Assembly (NCBI RefSeq): GCF_005484945.1
Contig: NZ_CP034035.1
Location: 1,426,001 to 1,490,000 of the forward strand
Source: Brenneria rubrifaciens
Lineage (GTDB): Bacteria; Pseudomonadota; Gammaproteobacteria; Enterobacterales; Enterobacteriaceae
Reading direction: 5' to 3'
DNA length: 64,000 nucleotides
The notes below the pieces were generated by a model. The model ran no database searches. It was not told the origin of the DNA and saw nothing but the letters and a program-made list of their open reading frames with translations. Positions within the stretch are counted from its first letter, which is position 1; each line of letters begins with the position of its first letter. Position numbers and translations under genes: made by a program. This document shows, piece after piece, positions 30,805 through 40,980 of this stretch.

Positions 30805-31217
30805 CAGCGGCCCAGACGACGCATGCGTTCGGATGGAGTAATGATATCGGTAATACGCACGCCATATTTATCGGCAACCACAACCACCTCACCCTGAGCG
30901 ATAAGATAACCATTAATCAAAATGTCCAGCGGCTCTCCGGCAAGCCCGTCCAATGCAACGACGGAGCCTTGTGACAGACGCAACAATTCTTTGATTGTCA
31001 TCTTGGTGCGGCCCAGTTCAACGGTCAGTTTCACAGGAATATCAAGGATTAAATCAATATCTTGTAACGAACCTGTAGCGTCCGCGCCATCCAGATTTTT
31101 AAAGACGCCCTCGGTTGTGGCGGCGCTTTTTTCCGCAGTCTGTTGCTCGTTAAACGCATCAGCCCACAGATCGTCCACTGATTCCTTGTCGTCGGACGGT
31201 TTCTTGGTGTCACTCAT
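30804..31217 (-). CDS. fliN: Flagellar motor switch protein FliN
   Basis: C-ring subunit. From ATG 31217 it is 137 aa, as in E. coli. The SpoA domain (about 55-137) contains DIPVKLTVELGRTKMTIKEL and GEVVVVADKYGVRITDI. ATG 31217, 8 nt after AGGA, is chosen over an ATG 5 codons upstream. It overlaps the end of fliM by 8 nt. Confidence 0.95.
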   Translation of the reverse strand: MSDTKKPSDDKESVDDLWADAFNEQQTAEKSAATTEGVFKNLDGADATGSLQDIDLILDIPVKLTVELGRTKMTIKELLRLSQGSVVALDGLAGEPLDILINGYLIAQGEVVVVADKYGVRITDIITPSERMRRLGR

Positions 31218-32223
31218 TGGGCTGTTCCTCATTATCCAGAGAATTCAAAATAGGGTTAATCAAGTGTTCAACACGCAAAGCATATTGCCCATTAAGTGTC
31301 CCGTACTGGCTGGTCAGGACCGGTACGCCGTCAACATGAGCAATCAATCTTTCAGGTTTATCAATGGGTAAAACATCACCGGGCTGTAATTTCAGTACCT
31401 TGGATAACCGTAAGGGAATATCGACAAAGTTTGCCACCAGCTCAAGTTCTGAATGCTGAACTTGTTTGGCCAGGGTTTCACGCCAATTTTGATCTTCGTG
31501 CCGGGAGTTCTCCAGGGGCGGATTAGCCAGCAACTCGCGTAATGGCTCAATCATGGAGAAGGGGATACAAATATTAAACTCACCGGTAAGCGAGCCGATT
31601 TCAACATGAAACGGCGTGCTTACCACGATATCATTGGGAGATGTCGTGATATTGGTGAATTTAACCTGCATTTCTGAACGAACATATTCAACCTCCAGCT
31701 TATAAATCGCATTCCAGGCGTCGCTATATGCCTCTAATGCCAATTTCAGCATCCGTTTGACGACACGCTGCTCGGTATGCGTAAACTCCCGCCCCTCGAC
31801 TTTGGTCGGAAATCTGCCATCGCCGCCGAAAAGGTTATCCACGGCGATAAACACCAGACTTGGAGAAAAAACAAACAACGCGGTTCCGCGCAGCGGTTTC
31901 AAATGAACCAGGTTCAGGTTGGTCGGTACCGGAAGGTTTCGTGCAAACTCATGATAAGGCAGGATTTTAATTGCGCCCACCGTAATGTCGGGGCTACGGC
32001 GGAGAAGGTTGAACAGCCCCATACGAAACTGACGGCCAAAACGCTCGTTGATAATTTCAAGCGCATGCAAACGTTCACGAATAACACGGCGTTGCGTATT
32101 CGGATCATAGGGTTTGACGTCACCGTCGGTTTTTGTTGACGCATTGGCGTCGGCGGCGTTATCACCGCTGTCGCCATTCAAGAGTGCGTCAATTTCCGCT
32201 TGTGAAAGAATGCTATCGCCCAT
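31210..32223 (-). CDS. fliM: Flagellar motor switch protein FliM
   Basis: C-ring protein that receives CheY-P at its N-terminal peptide (LSQAEIDALLNG). It is 337 aa. The middle CheC-like domain contains GLFNLLRRSPDI and a C-terminal SpoA-like domain follows. It starts 5 bp after fliL. Confidence 0.96.
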   Translation of the reverse strand: MGDSILSQAEIDALLNGDSGDNAADANASTKTDGDVKPYDPNTQRRVIRERLHALEIINERFGRQFRMGLFNLLRRSPDITVGAIKILPYHEFARNLPVPTNLNLVHLKPLRGTALFVFSPSLVFIAVDNLFGGDGRFPTKVEGREFTHTEQRVVKRMLKLALEAYSDAWNAIYKLEVEYVRSEMQVKFTNITTSPNDIVVSTPFHVEIGSLTGEFNICIPFSMIEPLRELLANPPLENSRHEDQNWRETLAKQVQHSELELVANFVDIPLRLSKVLKLQPGDVLPIDKPERLIAHVDGVPVLTSQYGTLNGQYALRVEHLINPILNSLDNEEQPNE

Positions 32224-32228
32224 AATGG

Positions 32229-32708
32229 TTACCGCAGTATGAAGGCAGTGAACAGAACATCATTTACGACCTGATTAGGTTGGCCTGGAACCAATGGCGG
32301 GTTTAGCACTTGTTTGATTTGCTCCACCAACTGTTGTTTTCCCTGCTCATTGGCCAGCGCAATGGCGTCCTGACGAGAAAGCAGCAGCAGCAAACGGCTG
32401 CGCACCTCAGGCAAATAGTTGGTAAGACGTGTACGTGTCTCATCATCCGGTAAACGCAGTGTGAAACCAACATAGAGCACGCGATCGGGGTCATTATCCG
32501 CGTTAATCAAGTTGACAGTAAACGTGTCCAGTGGCATGAAAACAGGTTCTGGCGGCGGAGGTGCTTCCTGTTCCGCAGTGGCGGCGTTTTTTTGATGCAG
32601 CATCCACCAGGCGACACCCGCGCCGCCAACGGCGGTGAGGGTGATAATAATCAGTAGTATTAGCCAAACGGAGCGCTTTCGTCCTGAACGGACTTGCATA
32701 TCAGACAT
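32229..32708 (-). CDS. fliL: Flagellar basal-body protein FliL
   Basis: Stator-associated inner-membrane protein. It is 159 aa from ATG 32708. A single helix (about 14-35) is followed by a periplasmic domain with FTVNLINADNDPDRVLYVGF and the C-terminal DVLFTAFILR. An in-frame TTG at 32714, 7 nt after AGGA, is an alternative start. It is probably the first gene of the fliLMNOPQR unit; a 155-bp gap separates it from fliK. Confidence 0.93.
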   Translation of the reverse strand: MSDMQVRSGRKRSVWLILLIIITLTAVGGAGVAWWMLHQKNAATAEQEAPPPPEPVFMPLDTFTVNLINADNDPDRVLYVGFTLRLPDDETRTRLTNYLPEVRSRLLLLLSRQDAIALANEQGKQQLVEQIKQVLNPPLVPGQPNQVVNDVLFTAFILR

Positions 32709-32863
32709 AGCCAAAGATAATTCCTGTCACTTAATTAATATTTATTGCGGGTTAATACCAACAATAAACAATGCGTAATTTTAATGATTATCCCGTCTAT
32801 TCCCACGTTCAATACAAAGAATAGATAAGAAAAACCGCGTTAACTTATTCGTTTACTAAAATA

Positions 32864-34135
32864 TCAGGCGAAAATATCAACGCCATTAACTGAAGCAGCC
32901 ATAGATTGCAGAGAGGCAGGAACGTCTAACGCCTCAACCGCGTTTCCCGATGTGTTGCCTAATTGCTGTGAGTAAGAGGGACTATTAGCGTTGCCGCCGC
33001 TATTGTTGGCCGTCTGTTGTTGAGTGTGTTGCCAACTGGATGCATCACCGCCTACGCTACTTTGACCAAGGTTGATGCCGCTTTCTGCCATAGCGCTGCG
33101 CAAAGTGGGCAGTGCGGCTTCCAGCGCAGAACGAACCTGGCTATTTGCCGATACTAAGTGAATTTGCGCCTGATTATCATCAATTTTCAGACTGATTTGG
33201 ATCGACCCCAACTCTTGGGGATTGAGGCGTAACTCTGCGCTTTGTTGCCCGTTGCGGCTGAACATGACAATTTGTTGGCCTAACGCATCCTGCCATTGTG
33301 GTGAGCTAAACGGCGCATTTAACTGTGTGCCGGCAGGCTGCGCCAGAGGGAACGGGCCACCGGGCAATGTCGATGGCACATTCGCGGCAACAGGAATGGC
33401 TGATGTCTGGAGGGTATTTCCAGATGTTCCCGTGGACTCTTGGCCGCCGCGCTCGTTACTGATCAGCGCGGTTGCGGCGGTTAATTTTGCCGCATCAACA
33501 AGGGATTGCTCCGTTTCTGCCGTTTGCTTGACCACATGCTGTGTGCCTGAGGCGGATTTCGAGATATCCAAGAGTTGAGATAAAGCGTCTTTAGCCTCAT
33601 CTTCTGCCACGTCGGCATGGGTTAATGTGCTCACATCCCGGCGTTGAGTATCCGCAAGCTCTGACGGGTTAAGACCGGCATTTTTCATACTGCCGACATT
33701 ATTGTCGTCAATGGCGGCAGTCGTTTCTGATGCCGCCGGCAACATGGCCAAAAATGCCTGCATGACCGCAGTCGCATCGGTTACGCCGTCATCGTTGTCT
33801 AATTTTTTTGTCTTGCCTGATTGCCCGGTGTTTTCGGATATCGGCTTACCGGGCTGTGTCAGCGCGTCAGATAATGCGCTGAATGATGCCAGGAGGGTGT
33901 TTAGATTGTCCGTATCCAACGCGTTAATCCCTTTCATCAGCGCGTTTTGCAATGTCTCTTTATCTGTCCTGGCGCCAATAGCTGATTTATCACGGGATGC
34001 CGCCGAGGTTTGAGATACATGATTTCCCAAAAGTTCGACAAAATCTTTTGGCGACTCGCCCTGGCTCGACTGAGAAACGGCTGAGCTGCTGCTATCGTTG
34101 GCGCTGGTCGTGACAGGTAATGCTGGCAGCTTCAT
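32864..34135 (-). CDS. fliK: Hook-length control protein FliK
   Basis: Secreted ruler that triggers the FlhB specificity switch. It is 423 aa, longer than the 375 aa of E. coli. The N-terminal two thirds are low-complexity and Ser/Thr/Asn-rich. The conserved switch domain (about 290-380) contains WQDALGQQIVMFSRNGQQSA and LRLNPQELGSIQISLKID. It overlaps fliJ by 4 nt. Confidence 0.93.
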   Translation of the reverse strand: MKLPALPVTTSANDSSSSAVSQSSQGESPKDFVELLGNHVSQTSAASRDKSAIGARTDKETLQNALMKGINALDTDNLNTLLASFSALSDALTQPGKPISENTGQSGKTKKLDNDDGVTDATAVMQAFLAMLPAASETTAAIDDNNVGSMKNAGLNPSELADTQRRDVSTLTHADVAEDEAKDALSQLLDISKSASGTQHVVKQTAETEQSLVDAAKLTAATALISNERGGQESTGTSGNTLQTSAIPVAANVPSTLPGGPFPLAQPAGTQLNAPFSSPQWQDALGQQIVMFSRNGQQSAELRLNPQELGSIQISLKIDDNQAQIHLVSANSQVRSALEAALPTLRSAMAESGINLGQSSVGGDASSWQHTQQQTANNSGGNANSPSYSQQLGNTSGNAVEALDVPASLQSMAASVNGVDIFA

Positions 34136-34578
34136 TGTTCTATATTCCTCAGTACGGCCCGTTGGGCGAATTCATCTATCTGTTTTTGTTCTATACGGTT
34201 ATCTTTGGCGATCTGCCTGACCTTAGCGCGAACTTGTAATGTCTCGAAAGCGTTTAATCGCTGCTGCTTTTCTTGCCACGCCTTCATTGCCAGATCCAGT
34301 CGCGAAGTCCACTGTGAAAGCTGTTGCTCGTGTTGTTCAATCGCTTTATCCAGCGTTTGAATGAACTGTTGGTAATTTTGCCAACTGTTATTGGCGATTC
34401 CATCGGACATTGTTGTATTCAGTTTTTGACGATAGTCGTCCTGATAGTTTAACAGCATATTCAACTGTTGTTCCGCTACCCGATGCGCCTTACGTACCTG
34501 ACCTAATTGACCCACGGCTTTTTCAACTTCTTTCTGAGCCAGTTCGCGTAGGGTGATTAGAGGTGACTGGGTTTTCAT
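34132..34578 (-). CDS. fliJ: Flagellar export chaperone escort FliJ
   Basis: Coiled-coil central stalk of the FliI ATPase ring. It is 148 aa and highly charged. Heptad-like helices are visible throughout, for example AVGQLGQVRKAHRVAEQQLN. It lies 11 bp after fliI. Confidence 0.94.
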   Translation of the reverse strand: MKTQSPLITLRELAQKEVEKAVGQLGQVRKAHRVAEQQLNMLLNYQDDYRQKLNTTMSDGIANNSWQNYQQFIQTLDKAIEQHEQQLSQWTSRLDLAMKAWQEKQQRLNAFETLQVRAKVRQIAKDNRIEQKQIDEFAQRAVLRNIEQ

Positions 34579-34589
34579 CTGCTCTCCTA

Positions 34590-35963
34590 CTACTCGTTTT
34601 GAGGAAAAATAGTCTTCAATGTCTGGCAGGCTTCATTGTAATTGCTCTGCTCAAACATACCCTGTTGAAGAAAAGCCTCTAACTGCGGGTATAGACGAAT
34701 TGCCCTATCAAGCGTAGGGTCGCTGCCTGCTGCGTAGGCGCCAACGCTGACCAGATCACGGTTACGTTGGTAGCTGGATAACAACTGTTTAAATTGTCGT
34801 ACCTCAGCGTAATGCTTTTCATCAATCAATGCGGTCATCGCGCGGCTAATTGACGCTTCAATATCAATCGCGGGATAGTGTCCTGATTCAGCCAATTGGC
34901 GCGACAGAACGATATGACCGTCCAATATGGCGCGAGCAGAGTCTGCGATAGGATCTTGTTGATCGTCGCCTTCCGTCAGTACGGTGTAGAAGGCCGTAAT
35001 CGATCCGCCGCCATGAATGCCATTACCTGCGCGTTCAACCAATGCAGGCAGTTTGGCAAAAACGGAAGGCGGGTAACCTTTGGTTGCGGGCGGTTCGCCG
35101 ATTGCCAGGGCGATTTCACGCTGGGCCATGGCGTAACGCGTCAGGGAGTCCATAATCAGCAGAACATGGTGTCCGCGATCGCGAAAATCTTCGGCAATCC
35201 GCGTTGCGTAGGCTGCGCCCTGCATTCTCAGCAACGGTGAAACATCTGCCGGCGCAGCAATCACCACGGCGCGCGCCCGGCCTTCCGTACCGAGAATATT
35301 TTCAATGAAATCTTTTACTTCGCGGCCACGTTCGCCTATCAGACCCACAACGATAACATCCGCCTGCGTATAGCGGGCCATCATCCCCAAGAGCACGCTC
35401 TTACCTACGCCCGAACCGGCAAACAGACCCATACGCTGTCCGCGGCCAACGGTTAAGAGCGCATTGATCGCGCGAATGCCCACATCCAATACGTTTTCAA
35501 TCGGCGTACGCTGTAACGGGTTAAAGGGGGCGGTAATCAAAGGGGCCTTGTATCCTGTATCCGGGGTCGGCAACCCATCCAATGGTCTGCCGGCACCGTC
35601 CAATACACGACCTAACAGTTCAGGGCCGAGAGGTAATTGTTTCGCTTGGGTAGTGCTGTCCTGCCCGAGACGGGCATATACCCGGGCGCCGGGGATGATA
35701 CCCTCGACCTCTTCCATCGGCATCAGAAAGAGTTTTTGACCATTAAAACCAACAACTTCACTTTCAACTTCTTCGACCTGATTTCCGTTTTGGCGCTCGA
35801 TAAGACAGGTTGCGCCTAATGGCATATGCAACCCTGTTGCTTCCAAAACCAAACCCGTTGCCCGGGTCAAACGGCCATATCGCCGTATCAATGGCGTATC
35901 ACCAATACGTTTCTCAAATGCGTCCAGAGAAGAAAGCCAGCATCCGAGGCGTGTGGTCATCAT
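34590..35963 (-). CDS. fliI: Flagellum-specific ATPase FliI
   Basis: Hexameric export ATPase related to F1-beta. From ATG 35963 it is 457 aa, the E. coli length. Walker A is [15 protein letters not shown] (about 163-177), Walker B is [13 protein letters not shown], and the family signature [18 protein letters not shown] is present. The start overlaps the fliH stop (ATGA). A further ATG directly follows at 35960. An upstream extension to 35990 lies inside fliH and is not used. Confidence 0.95.
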   Translation of the reverse strand: MMTTRLGCWLSSLDAFEKRIGDTPLIRRYGRLTRATGLVLEATGLHMPLGATCLIERQNGNQVEEVESEVVGFNGQKLFLMPMEEVEGIIPGARVYARLGQDSTTQAKQLPLGPELLGRVLDGAGRPLDGLPTPDTGYKAPLITAPFNPLQRTPIENVLDVGIRAINALLTVGRGQRMGLFAGSGVGKSVLLGMMARYTQADVIVVGLIGERGREVKDFIENILGTEGRARAVVIAAPADVSPLLRMQGAAYATRIAEDFRDRGHHVLLIMDSLTRYAMAQREIALAIGEPPATKGYPPSVFAKLPALVERAGNGIHGGGSITAFYTVLTEGDDQQDPIADSARAILDGHIVLSRQLAESGHYPAIDIEASISRAMTALIDEKHYAEVRQFKQLLSSYQRNRDLVSVGAYAAGSDPTLDRAIRLYPQLEAFLQQGMFEQSNYNEACQTLKTIFPQNE

Positions 35964-36670
35964 AACTCTCCCGGCGCCGCTAAGCGGCAAAGCTCATGCC
36001 AGCGAGTCGCCAGGCTGGCATCAAGATCGCCTTCTTCTGCGCTGACTTTGCAACCGCCAGGATGAAGCTGACTGTCTGCCAGCAACCGCCAGCCATGCAG
36101 ACTGAGCGTCGGGCCCAGGTGCTGTTCAACACGTTCTAAGTCGGAAGGGTGAACTCGCAACTGTGTTTTACCTGAAAACATGGGTTCTTGCTGAATCAGT
36201 TGCTGGATCTGGCCAAGCAGCGCGGTGCCGTCGCATACCGGAGGTTGACCAAGAATTTGTTTGGCGGCGGTTAATGCCAGTTGCATCAGACGGGCGGGAA
36301 TCACGCTATCGAGCGCATCCAGTGTTTGCTGGAACTCCGTTACCATCTGCTGCATCTGTTCAATCATTGGCTGCTGCTGCTGTAACGCGTCCTGCAAGCC
36401 TTGCTGTTGACCTTGGCTTAAGCCTTCTTGATAGCCTGCGTCATAACCTTGCTGATGACCCTGCGCAAACCCGGCTTCCCGCGCTTCCTGCCGGGCGCGC
36501 TCTTGTAGAGACATGAGCTCGTCTTCAAGTAGCAGGGAGGAATGGGTCTCAGCCACCGTTTCCGGCTCCGGCGTTTCCGGTTCATCAATCACTGGTTTAA
36601 ATGATGCCGGAGCCGACAGGTCGTTCGGCTTCCACGGTTGCCAGGCAAGGTCATTCGAAGCATCAGACAT
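35960..36670 (-). CDS. fliH: FliI regulator FliH
   Basis: Inhibitor and tether of FliI at the export gate. From ATG 36670 it is 236 aa. A central run of Gly-x3-Gly-type helix repeats ([20 protein letters not shown]) and a C-terminal domain with [20 protein letters not shown] are typical. It overlaps the end of fliG by 8 nt, with GAGGA before the ATG. Confidence 0.95.
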   Translation of the reverse strand: MSDASNDLAWQPWKPNDLSAPASFKPVIDEPETPEPETVAETHSSLLLEDELMSLQERARQEAREAGFAQGHQQGYDAGYQEGLSQGQQQGLQDALQQQQPMIEQMQQMVTEFQQTLDALDSVIPARLMQLALTAAKQILGQPPVCDGTALLGQIQQLIQQEPMFSGKTQLRVHPSDLERVEQHLGPTLSLHGWRLLADSQLHPGGCKVSAEEGDLDASLATRWHELCRLAAPGEL

Positions 36671-37655
36671 AAGCATCCTCGCCGCCGCCAATAATCATTT
36701 CGCCGCTGTCTGCCAGACGACGAACGATGAGCAGAATGGCTTTCTGTTCGTTTTCGACCTGAGACATACGTACCGGACCACGTGTGGAAAGGTCGTCGCG
36801 TAGAATTTCTGCCGCGCGTTGGGACATATTGCGCAGGAATTTTTCGCGCAACGGTTCGTCGGCGCCTTTCAAGGCCAACAGCAGAGACTCGGACTCCACT
36901 TCCTGCAACAGGCGCTGAATACTGCGGTCGTCCACATCCACAAGGTTTTCGAACAGGAACATTTCGTCGATGATTTTTTGCGCCAATTCGCCATCAAATT
37001 CGCGAACAGCCTCAATGACGGCTTCTTCCTGCTGCGTTTTCATCAGGTTGATAATCTCAGCCGCAGTACGCACACCGCCCATTTTGCTGCGCTTGAGGTT
37101 TTGTCCGTCCAGCAGGCCGTTGAGAACATCGGTCAATTCGGCCAATGCCGAGGGCTGAACGCCGCCAAAGGTCGCAATACGCAGCATGACGTCATTGCGT
37201 AAACGATCCTCAAACAACGCAAGGATGTCCGCCGCCTGAGAACGCTTCAAATGCACCAGAATGGTCGCGATAATCTGTGGGTGCTCGTCGCGAATCAGGT
37301 CGGCCGCAATCTGAGGCTCCATAAAGTTGAGGGTTTCCATGCCGCTGGATGTCTCGCGACTTTCCAGAATATCTTCCAGCAAACTGGATGCGCGCTCCTC
37401 GCCAAGCGCCTTGATCAATACGGAGCGCAGGTAATCGCCGGCATTCACGCTAAGAGCGGCATATTGCTCGGAATCCGCCTCAAACTCTTTGAGAATCTCT
37501 ATCAGTTGCTGCTGCGACACTTGGCGCAGGTTGGCCATGGCAGAGCTGAGATGCTGCACCTCTTTGGTTGAAAGGTGAGTAAAAACTTCGGCAGCCCGAT
37601 CTTCACCGATGGTCATCAATAAGATGGCGCTTTTTTCCGTTCCAGTCAGGTTCAT
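36663..37655 (-). CDS. fliG: Flagellar motor switch protein FliG
   Basis: Rotor protein that interacts with MotA. It is 330 aa. The N-terminal domain starts [19 protein letters not shown], the middle has the EHPQ motif, and the C-terminal torque helix carries charged residues ([20 protein letters not shown]). It overlaps fliF by 4 nt. Confidence 0.97.
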   Translation of the reverse strand: MNLTGTEKSAILLMTIGEDRAAEVFTHLSTKEVQHLSSAMANLRQVSQQQLIEILKEFEADSEQYAALSVNAGDYLRSVLIKALGEERASSLLEDILESRETSSGMETLNFMEPQIAADLIRDEHPQIIATILVHLKRSQAADILALFEDRLRNDVMLRIATFGGVQPSALAELTDVLNGLLDGQNLKRSKMGGVRTAAEIINLMKTQQEEAVIEAVREFDGELAQKIIDEMFLFENLVDVDDRSIQRLLQEVESESLLLALKGADEPLREKFLRNMSQRAAEILRDDLSTRGPVRMSQVENEQKAILLIVRRLADSGEMIIGGGEDAYV

Positions 37656-39376
37656 AGTTCACCACTCATCCATTGACGAATGACCAGCGCGACCACGCGA
37701 GGGTCGTTCTCCGCCAGTTCACGTATTCGGTTACTTTGCATTTCAGCAGTCACACGTTGCTGAGATTTCCTTTGCTGCTCGACTTCAGACGTACTGAGGT
37801 TAACGACAACATCGTCATTGTTTTTATTCTGGCTGGCAGCAGCGACTGCGGCTTCTTGTTGCTGCGCTTTTCTCTGCAACTGCGGACGAACGAGTTTACG
37901 ATACAGAACCCAGGCAACGATCAGTACCAGCAGCCAGCGACCGGCCTCCATCAGCAAATCGAAGAATCCTTGCGTTTGCCAGAAGGGGAGTTCGCCCGTG
38001 CCTTCTGTCGACTCCATAAAGGGCGTATTCACCACGTTCAATGAGTCTCCGCGTTCAGAGGAGAAACCCATAGCCTCGCGAGCAACGTTTTCAATCTGTT
38101 TGATTTGGTCTTCTGTCAGCGGAACGGGCTTGCCGTCTTCACCTGGCGGCAAATAGTTAACGATGATCGCCGCGGACAAACGTTTTACTCCACCGGTACT
38201 GTGCTTGGTGTGCAGTATGGTCTTGTCGACTTCGTAGTTTGTCGTGGCGTCATTACGGACATTGGAGGTCTGGATGGCGGCATTGGTATTGGCGTTCGCA
38301 TTGGCCTGCGCACCAGCCGCATTGTTATTTTGTTGGCCGGCCTGATTATTGGCATTGGCGTTTGCGTTGTTATTCGGCGGCGTTGTAATCGGCGCGGTAG
38401 GCGCAGGCGCGGGTTGATTAGACAAGGCTCCGGGAACGCCACCGACGTTAGGTCCCCCTCGTTGCTCGCTCTGGCTGGTTTGTTGAGAACGAATCGCCGC
38501 CTTATCCGGTGACGGATTTGGCTGATACTGCTCGTCAGTTTGCTCACGCGCGGAGAAATCAATTTGAGCGGTCACCTGTGCGTGTACGTTCCCCATGCCG
38601 ACGATAGGCGCAATAATGGCTTCTATACGGCGCTGATACATGGCCTCGACTTCATTACTGTATTTGAGTTGGGCAGCGTTCAGATCACGGCCGGCTCCAC
38701 CTGCCTGTGTGAGCAGACGGCCTGTCTGATCAACCACCGTGACATTGTCAGGCGGCAGCCCTGCGACGCTACTGGAAACCAGGTAAACGATAGAGTTGAT
38801 TTGTCCTTCGTCTAATGCACGGCCCGGCTGTAACGTCAATGTGACCGAAGAAGAAGGGGATTTCTGCTCGCGAACAAAGAGAGAGGGTTTAGGAATGGCC
38901 AAATGCACGCGCGCGTTTTGCACCGGGCCTAGTGTTTCGATGGTTCTTGACAGTTCACCTTCGAGCGCGCGTTGGTAATTAACCTGCTCGCTGAACTGGC
39001 TGATACCGAATTTTTCCTGGTCGAGCAATTCAAAACCGACGGCGCCCCCTTTCGGCAACCCCAGTTGTGCAAGACGTAAACGCGTCTCGTGAATATTATC
39101 CGCCGGTATCATTATCGCCCCGCCGTTATCGGCAAAACGATAAGGGATATTAAGTTTTGTCAGCTCGCTGACGATAGCACCGCCATCGCGATCGTTTATG
39201 TTGCTATAAAGTACACGGTAATCTGGTCCTTTAGCCCATAAGGCTAACGCGACAACAATAGCAATCGTTGCAGCCGCTGCAACCAATAGAGGAATTTTGG
39301 GATTGGCGCGTAAGCGGTTGAGTATTTCGCCAAAACTGTTTTTACCGGAAGCGGTGCCGGCTAATGAGGCGTTCAT
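37652..39376 (-). CDS. fliF: Flagellar MS-ring protein FliF
   Basis: Forms the MS ring. It is 574 aa against about 552 in E. coli. Helix 1 (about 33-48) is followed by ring-building motifs ([20 protein letters not shown]), helix 2 (about 453-470) and a C-terminal FliG-binding tail. The extra length is an Asn/Ala-rich linker (about 330-370) of near repeats such as NANANAN. It is divergent from fliE. Confidence 0.96.
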   Translation of the reverse strand: MNASLAGTASGKNSFGEILNRLRANPKIPLLVAAAATIAIVVALALWAKGPDYRVLYSNINDRDGGAIVSELTKLNIPYRFADNGGAIMIPADNIHETRLRLAQLGLPKGGAVGFELLDQEKFGISQFSEQVNYQRALEGELSRTIETLGPVQNARVHLAIPKPSLFVREQKSPSSSVTLTLQPGRALDEGQINSIVYLVSSSVAGLPPDNVTVVDQTGRLLTQAGGAGRDLNAAQLKYSNEVEAMYQRRIEAIIAPIVGMGNVHAQVTAQIDFSAREQTDEQYQPNPSPDKAAIRSQQTSQSEQRGGPNVGGVPGALSNQPAPAPTAPITTPPNNNANANANNQAGQQNNNAAGAQANANANTNAAIQTSNVRNDATTNYEVDKTILHTKHSTGGVKRLSAAIIVNYLPPGEDGKPVPLTEDQIKQIENVAREAMGFSSERGDSLNVVNTPFMESTEGTGELPFWQTQGFFDLLMEAGRWLLVLIVAWVLYRKLVRPQLQRKAQQQEAAVAAASQNKNNDDVVVNLSTSEVEQQRKSQQRVTAEMQSNRIRELAENDPRVVALVIRQWMSGEL

Positions 39377-39722
39377 ACTCGATCTCTGCTTGGTTGTTGA
39401 ACGATAGACTTAACGTTGTGACGTGACAAAACAGAACTCCTGATTGCGCAATCAATAAAACAATTCGCCGATAATTAGCGGCATGTCATTATTTTCCGTA
39501 AAAGAAAAATCGATGGGTCGATAAGGTGACATTTTTGACGCTAATTACCCCATTTAGTTGTTCTACGGTGTGGTAGGGTTATTGCCGTGTAGTTGTATCC
39601 TGTGCCGTCAGCTCGGCGGTAAGCAATGTTATGCATTATTAATAAATAGATGATTCAATGTGTTATATCTTTTGGAAGATATGGGCAGTGAATGATCGAC
39701 TCGCCGGATTCAGTGAGGTGTT
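39377..39722. promoter_or_regulatory. fliF/fliE divergent control region
   Basis: 346 bp without a gene. CGCTAATTACCCCATT at 39539-39554 resembles the inner half of an FlhD4C2 box, with a poor opposite half near 39512-39526. Two sigma28 -10-like elements also occur: GCCGATAA at 39467-39474 (no good -35) and GTCGATAA at 39517-39524 with TAAA 14 nt upstream. FlhDC control of both flanking genes is expected from enteric flagellar systems. Confidence 0.4.
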
Positions 39723-40040
39723 ATGTCAGTTCAAGGTATTGAAGGCGTATTACAGCAGATGCAGGTTACCGCGTTGCAAGCCGCTAATAATACGCCTGTC
39801 GCCAAACCCGCTATAGAGCCGGGTTTTGCAAGCGAGCTAAAATCAGCCATTGATAAAATCAGCGATACTCAGCACCAGGCGCGCGCGCAAGCTCAAAATT
39901 TCACCCTGGGCGTCCCAGGCGTTGCATTGAATGATGTAATGGTTGATCTGCAAAAATCATCAATCTCTATGCAAATGGGCATTCAGGTTCGAAACAAGTT
40001 GGTATCCGCCTATCAGGAAGTCATGAATATGACGGTGTGA
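39723..40040 (+). CDS. fliE: MS-ring/rod junction protein FliE
   Basis: Links the MS ring to the proximal rod and is the first exported subunit. It is 105 aa and its C-terminal part contains [20 protein letters not shown]. It is a single-gene unit divergent from fliF and ends at a bidirectional terminator. Confidence 0.95.
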   Translation: MSVQGIEGVLQQMQVTALQAANNTPVAKPAIEPGFASELKSAIDKISDTQHQARAQAQNFTLGVPGVALNDVMVDLQKSSISMQMGIQVRNKLVSAYQEVMNMTV

Positions 40041-40130
40041 ATATTTTAGTAATTCTTCTTCCTCCATTCCCTAACGCAATGTTGTGGGGTAGGTAGGTTA
40101 TTACTAAAAGCGTCGTGCAGGTATTTGGTA

Positions 40131-40185
40131 TTAAAAAAACCCGCCTATCCGTTTGCTGGTTTCTGGCGGGTTATATTTTATTTTA
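40131..40185. terminator. Bidirectional terminator between fliE and fliT
   Basis: AACCCGCC (40138-40145) and GGCGGGTT (40165-40172) form an 8-bp stem. On the minus strand it is followed by seven T, ending fliDST. On the plus strand it is followed by ATATTTTATTTT, ending fliE. Confidence 0.88.
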
Positions 40186-40560
40186 CTGTTTCGATTCATC
40201 AGATAATAACTCACCAGGCAATACCTGATGACCGGCGAGTCCGCTGTATTTCGCATTGAGTGATTTTTGTTTTAACGACTGTCCCATCAATGAGCTCAAC
40301 TCATCCATCCGCTTTTGCAGCAGTTGCTTAATTTGTGCTTCATTATCCAGGACTTGCTGTAAAACCTGGCGAAAATGTAATTGCATAACGCCATCAAGAT
40401 TGGTAGGAATCGGTGTTTTGCTCAGGTTTTCTACAGACTGGACATAAACAATCTCTTGGGCAACCAAGGCATCCCATTCTCCGTTTATTGCCAAATCAAG
40501 GATTGTTTGACTTAAGGTCAGAAGGTGCTGATAGCTTCTGAGAAGCTGAAGGTTATCCAT
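40183..40560 (-). CDS. fliT: Flagellar chaperone and FlhDC inhibitor FliT
   Basis: Chaperone for FliD that also binds FlhDC in enterics. It is 125 aa and helical, starting MDNLQLLRSYQHLLTLSQTI. It overlaps the fliS stop by one base. Confidence 0.9.
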   Translation of the reverse strand: MDNLQLLRSYQHLLTLSQTILDLAINGEWDALVAQEIVYVQSVENLSKTPIPTNLDGVMQLHFRQVLQQVLDNEAQIKQLLQKRMDELSSLMGQSLKQKSLNAKYSGLAGHQVLPGELLSDESKQ

Positions 40561-40964
40561 TAACCGGCTTCCTGCGGTTGATAATTCGGGTTGATTTGTC
40601 GCCAGGCATCGGCAATGTTGTCGAGCAATGACTCTACTTCTGCAATCGCCTGCTGATCATTATGTAAATTAGCCTGTATCAAGCGCTGGGCCATATAGTC
40701 ATACAGCGCGGACAGGTTTTCCGCCAGTTCGCCGCCTTTTTCCATATCCAGACCCACTTTCAGCCCATTGGTAATGATGTTGATGGCTTTTGATAACGCC
40801 ATGCCTTTACCGGCAATATCACCTTGCTGCATCAGAATGCGGGCCCTGATCATGGCGCTCTTCGCGCCATCAAATAACATTACGATCAACTGATGCGGAC
40901 TGGCGCTCATTACTGAGCTTTCAAGGCCCACGCGCGCGTAGGCTTGGGCATTTCTTGTATACAT
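40560..40964 (-). CDS. fliS: Flagellin export chaperone FliS
   Basis: Binds the C-terminus of FliC and prevents early polymerisation. It is 134 aa, starting MYTRNAQAYARVGLESSVMS, with the family segment SPHQLIVMLFDGAKSAM. It lies 16 bp after fliD. Confidence 0.96.
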   Translation of the reverse strand: MYTRNAQAYARVGLESSVMSASPHQLIVMLFDGAKSAMIRARILMQQGDIAGKGMALSKAINIITNGLKVGLDMEKGGELAENLSALYDYMAQRLIQANLHNDQQAIAEVESLLDNIADAWRQINPNYQPQEAG

Positions 40965-40980
40965 CGTGTTACCTCGTTAA

